This document shows, piece after piece, positions 26,409 to 35,403 of a DNA stretch of 64,000 nt. The notes below the pieces were generated by a model. That model saw only the letters and a list, made by a program, of their open reading frames with translations. It was not told the DNA's origin and searched no databases. The position numbers and the translations under genes were made by a program. Origin of the DNA: Candidatus Zixiibacteriota bacterium (GTDB lineage: Bacteria > Zixibacteria > MSB-5A5 > GN15 > JAAZOE01); contig DAOUTW010000020.1 of NCBI GenBank assembly GCA_030668485.1, positions 1 through 64,000 of the forward strand. The letters run 5' to 3'. Position 1 is the first letter of the stretch. The number at the start of each line of letters is the position of its first letter.

Positions 26409-27869
26409 TGATGTACAGGAGAGCCCTTTGTCGAGAAAGACGAAGGGCTTTCTGTATGTGGGACAAAGAGTTTGGTCAGCTAGGGAGTAGTTCGAAGCTA
26501 TCAGTTTTGCTATTTGGGCCTTTTCGTCGTAGTCAGCCTTTAAGTATAAAGAAAACAACCGCTTAGAAAGTTCGAGGATTCTCCGGGCATCATCGATGTA
26601 GTTGGGATTGATGATCTTTGCGCTCTCCGTTTGTGATTTGACATCGAATAGCTGGCGTTTATACTCCTCTTCCTTCAATGTGAATACATCATTGTCAATA
26701 TCACCATCGAATTTGCAGTCATACAGTTTACTGAGCCGGGCTTTGGCACGATCATGCTCCTTCTGCAATGTCTCCATGCGCTTCTCTTGAGTATTCGCAG
26801 CCTTCTTATCATCATGATGCAATGCCTCGAGTATCCAGTCGGCTTTCTCCTTATCGATTGTTACTCGCCGTACTGGCTCTTCGAACATTCCTGCAATTTT
26901 CTCTTCCCTAAAATAGGTCAATCCCTGGTGCCGGCCTTTTGAAAACGTGCAGTGGTAATATGTATACTTGCCCTTCTTTCGCTCGCCGATCACTTTGCAA
27001 TCGCATTCCCCACAGGTGACAAGGTTGTTGAAATGGAAGATCGGGATATGCTTCGCGGGATGAGTTTTGCCAGCCAACACATCCCGAACAGTATCAAATT
27101 CAGTTTTAGTAATTAAGGGTTCGTGGCTACCCTCGTACATTTTGCCCTTCCACTTGAAGGCACCATAGTAGATGGGATTTTTTAGCATCTGTGCTATAGT
27201 GCTTTTCTGGACTCGGTGCCCCTTCTTGCTACGAAATCCTTCTCGATAAAGTGTGTCAACGAGCATATTCAGCGAATAATCCCCGGTTGCCATCAGCGAA
27301 AATGCCCTCTTAACATAGGGAGCAGCATCAGGATCAACTTCCATCAGACGGGTGAGTTTGTTATTCAGATATCCAAGCGGCGCTATCGAAGGGTAAAAAC
27401 CTTGTTCAGCCTTCTCCTCCATGCCCATCTTGGTTTTACGAGATATATCGTTCGACATCTTCTTGGCTACTGCGACCTCGATGTCGAACATGAACTCCTC
27501 ATCCGGGCCAGCATTTTTATCATACACTTTGCCGGTTCGGGAAAAGTGAATGGTCTTATCGTGTTCTTTTATCAGCGTGTAGATTTTGAGTTTGTCAAAG
27601 TCATTTCGCGTCATGCGATCAGTAATGTCAAAAATGATGTGGCCGATTTCATCATGTCTCTGGGAATATTCAATCATTTGATTAAAGGCCTTGCGTTCTG
27701 CCTTCCATGCAGATTCGGAGACCTTCCATTCTCTGTCTATCTTGAAGCCCATTCTCTGGGCATAATCACGCCCCAGCTTCTCTTGGGCATCAAGCGAATA
27801 GCCTTCGTTTTCCTGCTCTTTACTTGATACCCGGACGTAGAGCAAAGCCTTTTTTGAGCTTTTACCCAT
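26367..27869 (-). CDS. Large serine recombinase (integrase)
   Basis: GGGAGG upstream sets the start at ATG 27869, giving 500 residues. The N-terminal resolvase domain has the catalytic serine in Y-V-R-V-S-S-K-E-Q (Ser15). A recombinase domain follows from about residue 165, then a zinc ribbon (C-G-E-C-D-C-K ... Y-Y-H-C, near 290-320) and a coiled coil, as in phage and ICE integrases. The last 14 residues, S-W-L-P-R-L-D-S-N-Q-R-P-A-D, are translated from the antisense of tRNA-Asn. The native C-terminus was therefore fused to the target site on integration. Confidence 0.92.
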   Translation of the reverse strand: MGKSSKKALLYVRVSSKEQENEGYSLDAQEKLGRDYAQRMGFKIDREWKVSESAWKAERKAFNQMIEYSQRHDEIGHIIFDITDRMTRNDFDKLKIYTLIKEHDKTIHFSRTGKVYDKNAGPDEEFMFDIEVAVAKKMSNDISRKTKMGMEEKAEQGFYPSIAPLGYLNNKLTRLMEVDPDAAPYVKRAFSLMATGDYSLNMLVDTLYREGFRSKKGHRVQKSTIAQMLKNPIYYGAFKWKGKMYEGSHEPLITKTEFDTVRDVLAGKTHPAKHIPIFHFNNLVTCGECDCKVIGERKKGKYTYYHCTFSKGRHQGLTYFREEKIAGMFEEPVRRVTIDKEKADWILEALHHDDKKAANTQEKRMETLQKEHDRAKARLSKLYDCKFDGDIDNDVFTLKEEEYKRQLFDVKSQTESAKIINPNYIDDARRILELSKRLFSLYLKADYDEKAQIAKLIASNYSLADQTLCPTYRKPFVFLDKGLSCTSWLPRLDSNQRPAD

Positions 27870-27884
27870 CGACAACCCTCCCAA

Positions 27885-28073
27885 TCACTTGCGCCCCTTT
27901 TTAAGCAAACCAAGTAATTTCTTGATGTGGTATGTCTGGATTTGATTCGGTGTTGACTTGCGGTTGAACCACCGATTGACGGTTGAAAAGGAAACTCCCA
28001 ACGATCCCGCGAGATCCTGCTGCGAAATCTTATTCTCCAATCGGTAAATTTCCAACTTTTCGATGATATCCAT
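27885..28073 (-). CDS. XRE/Cro-type regulator
   Basis: This 62-residue protein is essentially one helix-turn-helix: K-I-S-Q-Q-D-L-A-G-S-L-G-V-S-F-S-T-V-N-R-W (residues 15-35), with a basic tail. It is coded 15 bases upstream of the serine recombinase and probably controls it or acts as an excision-direction switch. Confidence 0.8.
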   Translation of the reverse strand: MDIIEKLEIYRLENKISQQDLAGSLGVSFSTVNRWFNRKSTPNQIQTYHIKKLLGLLKKGRK

Positions 28074-28108
28074 ATCTATTCTCCTATTTGCAAAATATAG
28101 CGTTTTAT

Positions 28109-29200
28109 TTACCGGTCAAGAACAATCTTTCTAATTTCTTCCAACTTCTCACCCGATCCTTCAATTTGTGTCTTAGAAGATCTTTGCGACAATGATGAAA
28201 TTATCTCGCCCTGGCTATGTTGACTAATATTGCCATAGCTCGTAAATGTGGTTAATACCTGCTCGTGCCCAAGATTTTGACTCCATGCCTTAAATTCTTC
28301 CGGAGTACGACAAATCTTCTCGCCAAGTCTTGTTAAAGTTTTTCGAAATGAATGTGGGCTATAATACTCTAATCCCGCATTCTCAAATGCCTCCTTGAAT
28401 ACCTCCCTTATTGGTGCTGCAGTTGTCCAAAAGACGGGATCTACTCCAGAGGATTTAAAACAGTTGTTTTCATCCTGTATCATTTTCGTCTTTGGGAAAA
28501 GGGGGGCATCTTCATTAAACAGCAATGCCTTAAGAAGATATTCTACCCATTCAATAAAGATTGATTCTATTTCATTATCTATAGGAAAGAAAAAGGTATT
28601 TATGAGTTTGCTGTTTTTTGTTTTTACTTCTTTAGGATTTTGAACTATCAATCGATCTTCCAGCTTTACATGTTTAAGCCTTAATGAAATCAAGGCACCG
28701 TCTCGAATACCGGTCAGAATTGTACAGGCAATTATGGCTCTATCTCTAAGCTGAATATCTCCGGTTGCTGGCATAAGATCAATTACTCTCTTAATCTGTT
28801 CTAAGGTAGGTGCTCGAGCAGAATCACCACCAGTTGCTTCACGGCTCTCTTTTTCGGTAAGATTGAAATACTCAATTTGGTTTACATCAATTCTCCTATA
28901 ACCTGGTCGGAAGGCTAACCACTTAAAGAACTTTTTTACGTGGTGCAGTGTTGATTTAATCGTAGATATACTTAAGGCTTTTCCAGTTTTTAGTGATTTC
29001 CTCTTAAATAGATTCTTTTTATACCCAATTGCCTGATGCTTATTAAATGATTTAAAACTGGAAAATGTTGTGTGGACCTCAAAATCGTAAATTGCCTTCC
29101 GTGCAATATCGACAGTACTACAAGATTTTCTGTCCGCCTGATTCATCCATTCAAAATACTCACGCTTTATTCGCTCGTTCTCTGGATTACATCTTTTCAT
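28109..29200 (-). CDS. Tyrosine recombinase
   Basis: This 363-residue phage-integrase-family protein has the N-terminal SAM-like DNA-binding part (about 10-110). The catalytic domain carries the first Arg in L-T-G-I-R-D-G-A-L, H-S-F-R (second His/Arg pair) in S-P-H-S-F-R-K-T, H in N-L-G-H-E and the nucleophile Tyr in F-T-S-Y-G. It lies within the same element as a serine recombinase, so it may serve a separate function such as resolution, or be the remains of a second element. Confidence 0.9.
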   Translation of the reverse strand: MKRCNPENERIKREYFEWMNQADRKSCSTVDIARKAIYDFEVHTTFSSFKSFNKHQAIGYKKNLFKRKSLKTGKALSISTIKSTLHHVKKFFKWLAFRPGYRRIDVNQIEYFNLTEKESREATGGDSARAPTLEQIKRVIDLMPATGDIQLRDRAIIACTILTGIRDGALISLRLKHVKLEDRLIVQNPKEVKTKNSKLINTFFFPIDNEIESIFIEWVEYLLKALLFNEDAPLFPKTKMIQDENNCFKSSGVDPVFWTTAAPIREVFKEAFENAGLEYYSPHSFRKTLTRLGEKICRTPEEFKAWSQNLGHEQVLTTFTSYGNISQHSQGEIISSLSQRSSKTQIEGSGEKLEEIRKIVLDR

Positions 29201-29339
29201 TGCTTAAAATCCCTTCTTTGTCAGTGTTAACGACAAGACCGTTCAAATCAAATGTGTCGAATACTCTACCCGTCAAGCTCGTCCGCTCACAATTACTGAC
29301 CCTTATAGAAGGCGCATTTTGTCGATTACATCTTTTCAT
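29187..29339 (-). CDS. Possible 50-residue coupled small protein
   Basis: An ATG at 29339 overlaps the stop of the upstream HTH gene (ATGA). The stop at 29187-29189 overlaps the first codons of the recombinase gene. It starts M-K-R-C-N, the same as the recombinase, and ends near V-V-N-T-D-K-E-G-I-L, like the end of the HTH protein (I-V-N-T-D-K-Q-G-D-L). The frame thus looks as if it arose by duplicating a gene junction. Function unknown. It may be non-coding. Confidence 0.35.
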   Translation of the reverse strand: MKRCNRQNAPSIRVSNCERTSLTGRVFDTFDLNGLVVNTDKEGILSNEKM

Positions 29340-29815
29340 TGAAAAAGGTCCCCTTGTTTGTCAGTGTTGACGATACTATTCTTCGACACTGATAAGTTTA
29401 CCTTATGTTCCTTGTGCTTCTCGAATAATTTGACGATTTGTGATATATTTCTGGCTGAGGCAAATCGATTCATCTTAGTTCCGCATATATCGCACTTACC
29501 AATAATTAGTACTTTCTTTTTATTAATAGCCTGTGTTTCAACAACTCTGTTAGCTGGTTTGCGTGGCGCCCTGCAGCTAACACAGTACATTTCATCCGGT
29601 CTGCATGGCTTTTTCCGGTCAGCTGCCATTTTTTGTAGAAATTCTTTTAGCTCACATCCGCGAACCAAAAAAGGTCTCCTCTCGTCTATTTTAGGCAAAC
29701 CCTTAGTATACCACACATGTACGGTTCTCACATGAACACCAATAAGATCAGCGATTTCCTGGGCGGAATAAGTAGATAGTGTCTTGATCCTTTGTAAATT
29801 ATATCTCTTTGCCAT
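29336..29815 (-). CDS. HTH protein with zinc knuckles
   Basis: This 159-residue protein starts at MAKRYNLQR. Residues 10-45 form a helix-turn-helix of the MerR/excisionase sort (Y-S-A-Q-E-I-A-D-L-I-G-V-H-V-R-T-V-H-V-W). A zinc ribbon follows with C-V-S-C and C-D-I-C pairs (near 80 and 112). It probably binds element DNA. Its start overlaps the preceding small gene by 17 bases. The ribosome site is weak, consistent with coupling. Confidence 0.7.
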   Translation of the reverse strand: MAKRYNLQRIKTLSTYSAQEIADLIGVHVRTVHVWYTKGLPKIDERRPFLVRGCELKEFLQKMAADRKKPCRPDEMYCVSCRAPRKPANRVVETQAINKKKVLIIGKCDICGTKMNRFASARNISQIVKLFEKHKEHKVNLSVSKNSIVNTDKQGDLFQ

Positions 29816-29987
29816 TTTTGTTGTACTTCTTGTCCAGTTTATTGAGAAATCGGAAAAGACGGCACACATTATCGGTAATTTCTGCAGCATCATCTAATGT
29901 AAGTGGTTTACTGCAATGGACTTGCCAGGCTTGAATAGTCTTTTGCAGAAATTCCTTAGTGTAGTGATATGTGGCCTTTCTTTTCAT
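29799..29987 (-). CDS. Small element-borne protein of unknown function
   Basis: A 62-residue basic protein (M-K-R-K-A-T-Y-H-Y-T-K-E-F) predicted to be all-helical, with no motif I recognise. It overlaps the HTH gene downstream, so the two are probably one translational unit. Confidence 0.5.
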   Translation of the reverse strand: MKRKATYHYTKEFLQKTIQAWQVHCSKPLTLDDAAEITDNVCRLFRFLNKLDKKYNKNGKEI

Positions 29988-30055
29988 TATAGAGATAAGA
30001 AAGGCATTCCAGGAATTTTATGAACTCTACTTAAACATAGCGATATTGCGAAGTT

Positions 30056-31204
30056 TCAGTAGTTTTTTTTCTGTTTTTCCCCATCTTTTTCGATTAATCG
30101 CCTGAACTCGCGGTCCTCTCGCATCCTCTCACGGCTTTTCTTGCGCCTTTCGTCAATGTGTATTGTATAATCCCGCTCACTTCGCGATGCTCTACCACAG
30201 TCCTTTCCCTCAAGTTTAGCAGAGCAGAAGCGTTTGTTGCACCTGAAAAATATATAATCTCCGCAATATTCACATGTTTTAAGTACATGGGTTTCAACTA
30301 AGTACTCCCCAAAACACTCAAAACAATACTGTAGAAATTGTACAAGAGGGTCCTCAACTGAGGGGAAATCGAGAGGAAATCGGCTGAAGAAATCATTCAG
30401 TAACCAGCGAGTGTCGGCTAATCGGAATCTATATGCCGTCTCTCTTGATATTTTGTCATCTTCAAGCATTTGTTTCCAGGCACTACGACCGAACGATTCA
30501 TATTCTTCACAATATTTGTCTTTAACTATTGTTTTTAACAGGTCCAATCGATTTTCCCAGTTATTCTCCCTTGCGATAGAATTATCCAAAATATCGTGAA
30601 AAACTGCATCAAGTTTGTTAAGCCATACCCTAAATTCAAGCTCTGAGATATCTGCATTACCGACACGGGCACAATAGTACTTCCAGATATTTGGAGCATA
30701 TCGCACAAACTCTGATCCGATTCTGGTATGAAATGTGACGCATTTGGCAATTATTTTCTCCCTTGACTGAAGGCGGTGGATCAAACCTTTGTAGCTTGGG
30801 TATTCACTATAGTCAATGCCATGTTCGGTATGGTGAATCTTCCAGAAATTGCAACGAAATAGAATCAACGGGTGAACTCGAGGCTCAAACTCGGCCTTTT
30901 CTATATTCCGGGCCAATACTAAATCGATATCTTCGATCATGGGCTGAAATTCATTGATCTGTTCAGGAAGATAATATTTTATAAATGGCTTCATATACGT
31001 AGAATTAAGATACTTGAAAAACGACTTTTTATCCGAGAAAATTCGATCACTCAGTAGAGGCTTTACAAAAATGTTTTGCCTATCATTAGATCCTGACATC
31101 TTTTCTACATCCGAAATTAATCTCGAATAAGTATGCAGTTTCGCCTTGCAAAATATGGTGTTTTGAAGCGAACTAACTATATACTGTGGCCAAATTGCTT
31201 TCAA
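30056..31204 (-). CDS. Hypothetical protein with C-terminal zinc finger
   Basis: Up to 382 residues. The frame opens with TTG at 31204, and the first ATG is at 31099 (347 residues). The start is undecided, as neither has a clear ribosome site. The body is helical and unrecognised. Near the C-terminus C-E-Y-C-G-D-Y-I ... R-F-C-S ... C-G-R-A-S-R-S-E-R-D-Y resembles the CGNR/DUF6076-type treble clef found in transcription-like proteins of mobile elements. A highly charged tail follows. It is probably element cargo or a DNA-binding regulator. Confidence 0.6.
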   Translation of the reverse strand: MKAIWPQYIVSSLQNTIFCKAKLHTYSRLISDVEKMSGSNDRQNIFVKPLLSDRIFSDKKSFFKYLNSTYMKPFIKYYLPEQINEFQPMIEDIDLVLARNIEKAEFEPRVHPLILFRCNFWKIHHTEHGIDYSEYPSYKGLIHRLQSREKIIAKCVTFHTRIGSEFVRYAPNIWKYYCARVGNADISELEFRVWLNKLDAVFHDILDNSIARENNWENRLDLLKTIVKDKYCEEYESFGRSAWKQMLEDDKISRETAYRFRLADTRWLLNDFFSRFPLDFPSVEDPLVQFLQYCFECFGEYLVETHVLKTCEYCGDYIFFRCNKRFCSAKLEGKDCGRASRSERDYTIHIDERRKKSRERMREDREFRRLIEKDGEKQKKNY

Positions 31205-31303
31205 GTCAAGAAAACACTGCTCATATTCTGGGGTTTAACAAAACTGTGGTATCGGGTACCCGGCATTCACTGGAGATTTAGGAGTAATGTCGGTCGTAAG
31301 CGC

Positions 31304-32173
31304 TCAAAATTCGAAGGATACTTTAAGCAACATCGGTTCTGATGAATCCTCGCGAACGTTATTGCCGAAGCTGTAGAATAGTTCGCCGATAAGCCAACCG
31401 GCCACTGCGCCGGCGACAACATCAGTGAAATAGTGTTTATGGGCATGAATGCGGCTTCCGGCGACGTATGTTGCCCAACCGTAGGTTACGACCGGTGATA
31501 GCCAGCTCCAAGAATCAAATTCTGAACTGGTCATTTGCTGTCGCATTGCATCCCGGATACGCTTGTTTAAAAACGTCATGGCATAGAAGGAACTTGAGGA
31601 ATGCCCTGAAAAAAAGGACTGCTGGTAAAAGGCTTTGGAATACCGGTTATCTTGTGACACTACATTGGGATAAAGTCGAGCGATGGGACGTTGTCGGGCG
31701 ACAACTCCCTTGAATATACCTCCAATTCCCTTTTGTGCAAGAAGTCCCGAATAGTACAAGAATTGTCCCTGCAATATATCTTTGGTACGATCAGCATTAG
31801 GATATGCGGCATCAAGGGAGGCGACAATACTCCCGGCAATGAAAACATTAATTCCAGAGGCTCTATTAGAATCCATGAAGTTCAGGGGGCCGGGCCGGGG
31901 TTTGGTACCGAGGCTATTAGCAAACCAGAGATCAATTCCGGGCGGTTCAGTCCATCGGGGCTTAGTCTTACCAAAAGTATTTTTTAAGTACTGACCGGCA
32001 GCGAATGATCCAGCTGATACAATTGTTATTGCGCCAATTTCCGAGCTTGATAAATAGCCTTCGTCATCGGCACATGCTGGCTGGGTCGATACAAAAATGC
32101 CCAGTACAAAAAAAAGGATTAATCTTTGCGCAGTATTGCGATAAGTGGCTATCCGGGCTTTAATGAGAATCAT
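31304..32173 (-). CDS. PAP2-family phosphatase, exported
   Basis: With the start at ATG 32173 the 289-residue product has a signal peptide (to about C-A-D-D-E). A TTG at 32299 would overlap the upstream gene but adds an unlikely leader. The three PAP2 motifs are complete: K-G-V-V-A-R-Q-R-P, F-S-G-H-S-S-S-S-F and G-S-R-I-H-A-H-K-H-Y-F-T-D. The enzyme would remove phosphate from lipid phosphates or similar substrates on the periplasmic side. It is the third gene of a unit with a kinase-like lipoprotein and an Omp85-like barrel. Confidence 0.88.
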   Translation of the reverse strand: MILIKARIATYRNTAQRLILFFVLGIFVSTQPACADDEGYLSSSEIGAITIVSAGSFAAGQYLKNTFGKTKPRWTEPPGIDLWFANSLGTKPRPGPLNFMDSNRASGINVFIAGSIVASLDAAYPNADRTKDILQGQFLYYSGLLAQKGIGGIFKGVVARQRPIARLYPNVVSQDNRYSKAFYQQSFFSGHSSSSFYAMTFLNKRIRDAMRQQMTSSEFDSWSWLSPVVTYGWATYVAGSRIHAHKHYFTDVVAGAVAGWLIGELFYSFGNNVREDSSEPMLLKVSFEF

Positions 32174-32288
32174 CCTTGTGTACTTTTCCAGAGAATGCGA
32201 AATCTGTTTTGAAACCGATAGCCAGAATATTGAGGTACTGGCTACCATCACAAGACGGATAAATTCATAATCACATCCCCTTATCTTC

Positions 32289-34064
32289 CTAATGCTCAAT
32301 GGCCACTATCCGGGGTTGTCCGCTCGATTGATCGCGCACCAATTTGAAGACTGCTGCCTCGCTCCACTTTTTATTGTCGCGGCTTGTTTTAATTTGGAAA
32401 TCTAAAGTTGTTAGCCGGACGGAGTTTTCGCTCGTGCCGGTACCCTCGGAAAATGTCTGCCACTGTTCGGATGTTAGACTAACTTGAGATTCAATTACTT
32501 CGATCGGACCATAGAGGGTCTCTCCCGACCGCTTTATTGTTACCTGATATACGGCACCGGGCTTTTCCAAACCATGCAGGACGGATAAGTCGTCGAAATC
32601 TAATATGATAGTTCCACTTTCCTGCTTAACTATGGGAAAATCCAATGGATTGATTTTGCCAAACCAGTAGCGGCCGATTTTGTCCCGGCGTTCCTTCAGA
32701 ACCTGCAAAATTATGGCTTCGGCTTCGGGATCGGTGTATTGGCCAGTCTTGACCAGGGCCGCCATATCCTGATCCGAAAAAGCCATGACAATTTTGGCGC
32801 CCCAGTATCCATCCCGGGCTGTCATATTTTCGAAAGTAGGCAAGGCATAGCTCGGGTCAAATTTATTAGGATGAAATATCTCAGACTCAAAATATCCCAC
32901 TGCAGGATTGGTCCAGGGCTTGCCATCTTCCCATGGCCATTTCCACAAACCCAGCGTCAGGATAGAAACTCCCATGTCCCGGGTATCAGTATAATTGGCA
33001 TACCCGCTCTTGGGCTTCTTGGGACCATACCCGGCAGCCCCAAGGGTAGATCCAAAGTCCATCAGGAAGTGCTTTATATATCCCTCTCCGTCCTTCCCGA
33101 CATAGGTATCCATACTGTTATGATCTTTACAATCCTCGTGGTTGATAAGAGAAGCAATGGCGTACAGACCGCGAAGGTCCCTTCTATGCTGATGCGGGCA
33201 CCAATCGTTGGGATCATCTTTTCTAGTCCCTTTGAGCATATAGGGCCCTTTGACATTTCCGAGCAGCAACGATGCCACCGAGCGAATACTGCCGTCGGGA
33301 TTCTTTTCTATGGAATCCAATATCTCTTGAAGATCATCCATGGTAAAGGGACGTTTTTCGCCATCGTCGCCCTTTATTGTCGCGCCCTCTTTAATTCGGA
33401 GGTTATCCGGCCTCCAATAGACTATTGTCTCCTGGGCGACATTATATCCACAGGCGTGTAAAAACCTTCCGCTTATAATGGTAGCGCCGGTGGACAGTTC
33501 GGAAAATCCTTTGAGATCGAACTTGATGATATATTGATTATCTTGGGCGTCTTCAATCCAGAATCCGGGAGTTATCCCGCCGACCTTGGGGCGGAACACC
33601 GTCCAGCCGCCGGTGGTATCCGGGCCGCCGGTGATATTGACCCCGGTGGCAATTTCTTCCGACGTCATACGGGTTTGCGGTAGACCATGACGGTTGGTGA
33701 ACCAGGACGAGTTGAGAACCTCATCGAATGAATTGACATTTTTGGCCTGAGTCATATTTCCTGATATTTTTCGGACGTTGCGGTCCATATCGAATAATTC
33801 CAGACCCTGATCAAAAAACGATCGATCAATCGAGGTCCACATCAGGTTCGGCTCATCAAACTCAGGTTCGGGAATCGGTTTGCGGTCATCGTCGACCCAG
33901 TAAGGGCCTTCGGCATTTATCACCGGCTTGGGCGCACAGGATATAAGCAGGGTGCCCAAGAATGCAATAATTATAAACTGTATGCTATGCTTTGCCAGAA
34001 AAGGATTGAATTTTATTCCTGCAATCTTTATCCGGTACTGATTATTATTCCAAGTCACTATCAT
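32289..34064 (-). CDS. Lipoprotein with protein-kinase-like motifs
   Basis: This 591-residue protein has a long basic N-region before a lipobox (L-L-I-S-C, Cys43). The catalytic hallmarks of kinase-like folds appear in order: Y-I-I-K-F (Lys181, a beta-3 lysine candidate), S-E-L near 189 (possible alpha-C Glu), H-E-D-C-K-D-H-N near 309 (HxDxKxxN, like HRDLKxxN) and D-F-G-S near 336 (DFG). A C-terminal beta domain follows from about 475. The spacing resembles HipA/secretory-kinase-like enzymes more than classic kinases. The lipoprotein anchor puts it in the periplasm or at the cell surface. GGAGG lies just before the ATG. It is seven bases from the barrel gene upstream and overlaps the PAP2 region downstream. 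Confidence 0.65.
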   Translation of the reverse strand: MIVTWNNNQYRIKIAGIKFNPFLAKHSIQFIIIAFLGTLLISCAPKPVINAEGPYWVDDDRKPIPEPEFDEPNLMWTSIDRSFFDQGLELFDMDRNVRKISGNMTQAKNVNSFDEVLNSSWFTNRHGLPQTRMTSEEIATGVNITGGPDTTGGWTVFRPKVGGITPGFWIEDAQDNQYIIKFDLKGFSELSTGATIISGRFLHACGYNVAQETIVYWRPDNLRIKEGATIKGDDGEKRPFTMDDLQEILDSIEKNPDGSIRSVASLLLGNVKGPYMLKGTRKDDPNDWCPHQHRRDLRGLYAIASLINHEDCKDHNSMDTYVGKDGEGYIKHFLMDFGSTLGAAGYGPKKPKSGYANYTDTRDMGVSILTLGLWKWPWEDGKPWTNPAVGYFESEIFHPNKFDPSYALPTFENMTARDGYWGAKIVMAFSDQDMAALVKTGQYTDPEAEAIILQVLKERRDKIGRYWFGKINPLDFPIVKQESGTIILDFDDLSVLHGLEKPGAVYQVTIKRSGETLYGPIEVIESQVSLTSEQWQTFSEGTGTSENSVRLTTLDFQIKTSRDNKKWSEAAVFKLVRDQSSGQPRIVAIEH

Positions 34065-34070
34065 ATCCTC

Positions 34071-35378
34071 CTACCAAGCGGCGCCGGTTTCAATGTAGAA
34101 CCTGGCACCCTCATCACTTGCAGCCACCAGGGTCGAGAGTGAAACAGTATTTACGTTCCAGATTCGTAAGCCAAAACCGGCTGAGTATTTCCAGTCCCTA
34201 AAGAATGCCTCATCGGGCATCTGTTCATAAACTCGTCCCTCATCCAGGAAAACATAACCGTCCAATATTTCCCAAACCGGAAACCTCCATTCGACCGAGG
34301 CAAGGACTATATCATTGTCATGATATCGTCCTTTTGCATATCCCCGAGCCCCATCGAAACCGCCCATGCGACTGGTCAAGTGAATGGGCGTAGCCCGCTT
34401 ATTATTATTGTCCGCATCAAATCTTTGAATATAAAAACGAGTTGCGAGGATTCTTTTCTTAAAAACATTCAGGTAATGTCTGAAATCTATTTTTGTTTCA
34501 TAAAAGTTCTCATCTTCTGATCGATCCGTTCCAAAGTACCTGACAAACCTCGACAGTACATGAAAACCCTTGGAAGGCTGGCCGCCGCTGTCCCGGCCAT
34601 CAAAGGCAAAAATTAATCCAGCCTTAATGTATCGGGACCCGTCAAGGCGACCTTCTTCCAGAGCAAAATCCGGATCAGCCATTATCGAATCGATATTACC
34701 GGGTAAATCCGGATCTCGACCGTCATAAACATTTGTGATGACGACCCCCCCTGTCACACCGGCGGTAATTTTGGGGTGAATTCTAACAGGAATATCCAGT
34801 CTGAATTCTGTGTTCTCGAAAGTATAGTTCGCCTCTTTATCCTCTTTGGCGTCCATTCCGATTCCATAAAAACTTTCTCGGGGACGTTTTTTATAACGGA
34901 AGTACAAATCAGCCTCGAGCCTTCGTGTGCCGATGATCTCGCGGGCTTTGTACCTGAATTTGTATGATTGATAATCATTGGTTGAGTAATACCAGTTAAA
35001 TTCCAGCCTGTCGTCCCAAAAATCTTTTTTCAGCTTACGAAGACCGAATCCAAGTTTTAGGCCAGCCGAGGGTGAATACCCAGCAACGGGGACATACCTT
35101 CTTGCAGGGGCCGTGAAATCGATCAATGATAATGCTTTAGAAGTCACCGGGCCGAAGGCTATCCCATATGAAACGAATTTTATTGTGTAAACCGGGAGCT
35201 TAACAATCTCGCCCGGAATATCGGCAATTATTTCGCCGGTGGTTTTTTTGATTTTTTTTGTTTCCCGCACCCTTGTAGTATCAAGTCCCCGGGTGTTATC
35301 GTTTGCTGTAACAGGTACGGATAATGTTATAATCAGGGCGAAAACTCCAAAACATGCCCTCAGTCTTAATCTCATCAT
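34071..35378 (-). CDS. Omp85/D15-like outer-membrane barrel
   Basis: This 435-residue protein has a signal peptide (to about V-T-A-N), a region of about 75 residues and then a beta barrel. It has the Omp85 hallmarks F-D-G-R-D-S-G-G-Q-P-S-K-G-F near residue 255 and a G-G-F-D-G-A-R-G-Y strand, the lid-lock region with R-G-Y. It ends with terminal aromatic W. There is no room for POTRA domains, so it is not BamA itself. It is a short surface-antigen-type member that could thread or anchor its neighbours' products. It heads the unit barrel, kinase-like lipoprotein, PAP2 phosphatase. Confidence 0.82.
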   Translation of the reverse strand: MMRLRLRACFGVFALIITLSVPVTANDNTRGLDTTRVRETKKIKKTTGEIIADIPGEIVKLPVYTIKFVSYGIAFGPVTSKALSLIDFTAPARRYVPVAGYSPSAGLKLGFGLRKLKKDFWDDRLEFNWYYSTNDYQSYKFRYKAREIIGTRRLEADLYFRYKKRPRESFYGIGMDAKEDKEANYTFENTEFRLDIPVRIHPKITAGVTGGVVITNVYDGRDPDLPGNIDSIMADPDFALEEGRLDGSRYIKAGLIFAFDGRDSGGQPSKGFHVLSRFVRYFGTDRSEDENFYETKIDFRHYLNVFKKRILATRFYIQRFDADNNNKRATPIHLTSRMGGFDGARGYAKGRYHDNDIVLASVEWRFPVWEILDGYVFLDEGRVYEQMPDEAFFRDWKYSAGFGLRIWNVNTVSLSTLVAASDEGARFYIETGAAW

Positions 35379-35403
35379 ATCCTCCAGATCATACCATCAA
35401 TAA

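Larger units (their letters stand above)
26406..31204. mobile_element. Integrative element at tRNA-Asn (right end not resolved)
   Basis: An AT-rich block starts exactly at the tRNA-Asn 3' end. It holds, all on the minus strand, a hypothetical zinc-finger protein, a 62-residue protein, an HTH/zinc protein, a 50-residue frame, a tyrosine recombinase, an XRE-type regulator and a large serine recombinase. Base composition differs from both flanks. I found no repeat of the tRNA end before 31300, so the right border is an estimate. Serine recombinases often leave only very short direct repeats. Confidence 0.65.

Noticed and set aside
31205-31303. Second copy of the tRNA-Asn end marking the right border of the element
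   Set aside because: No stretch resembling the tRNA 3' end was found, so the border is left open.
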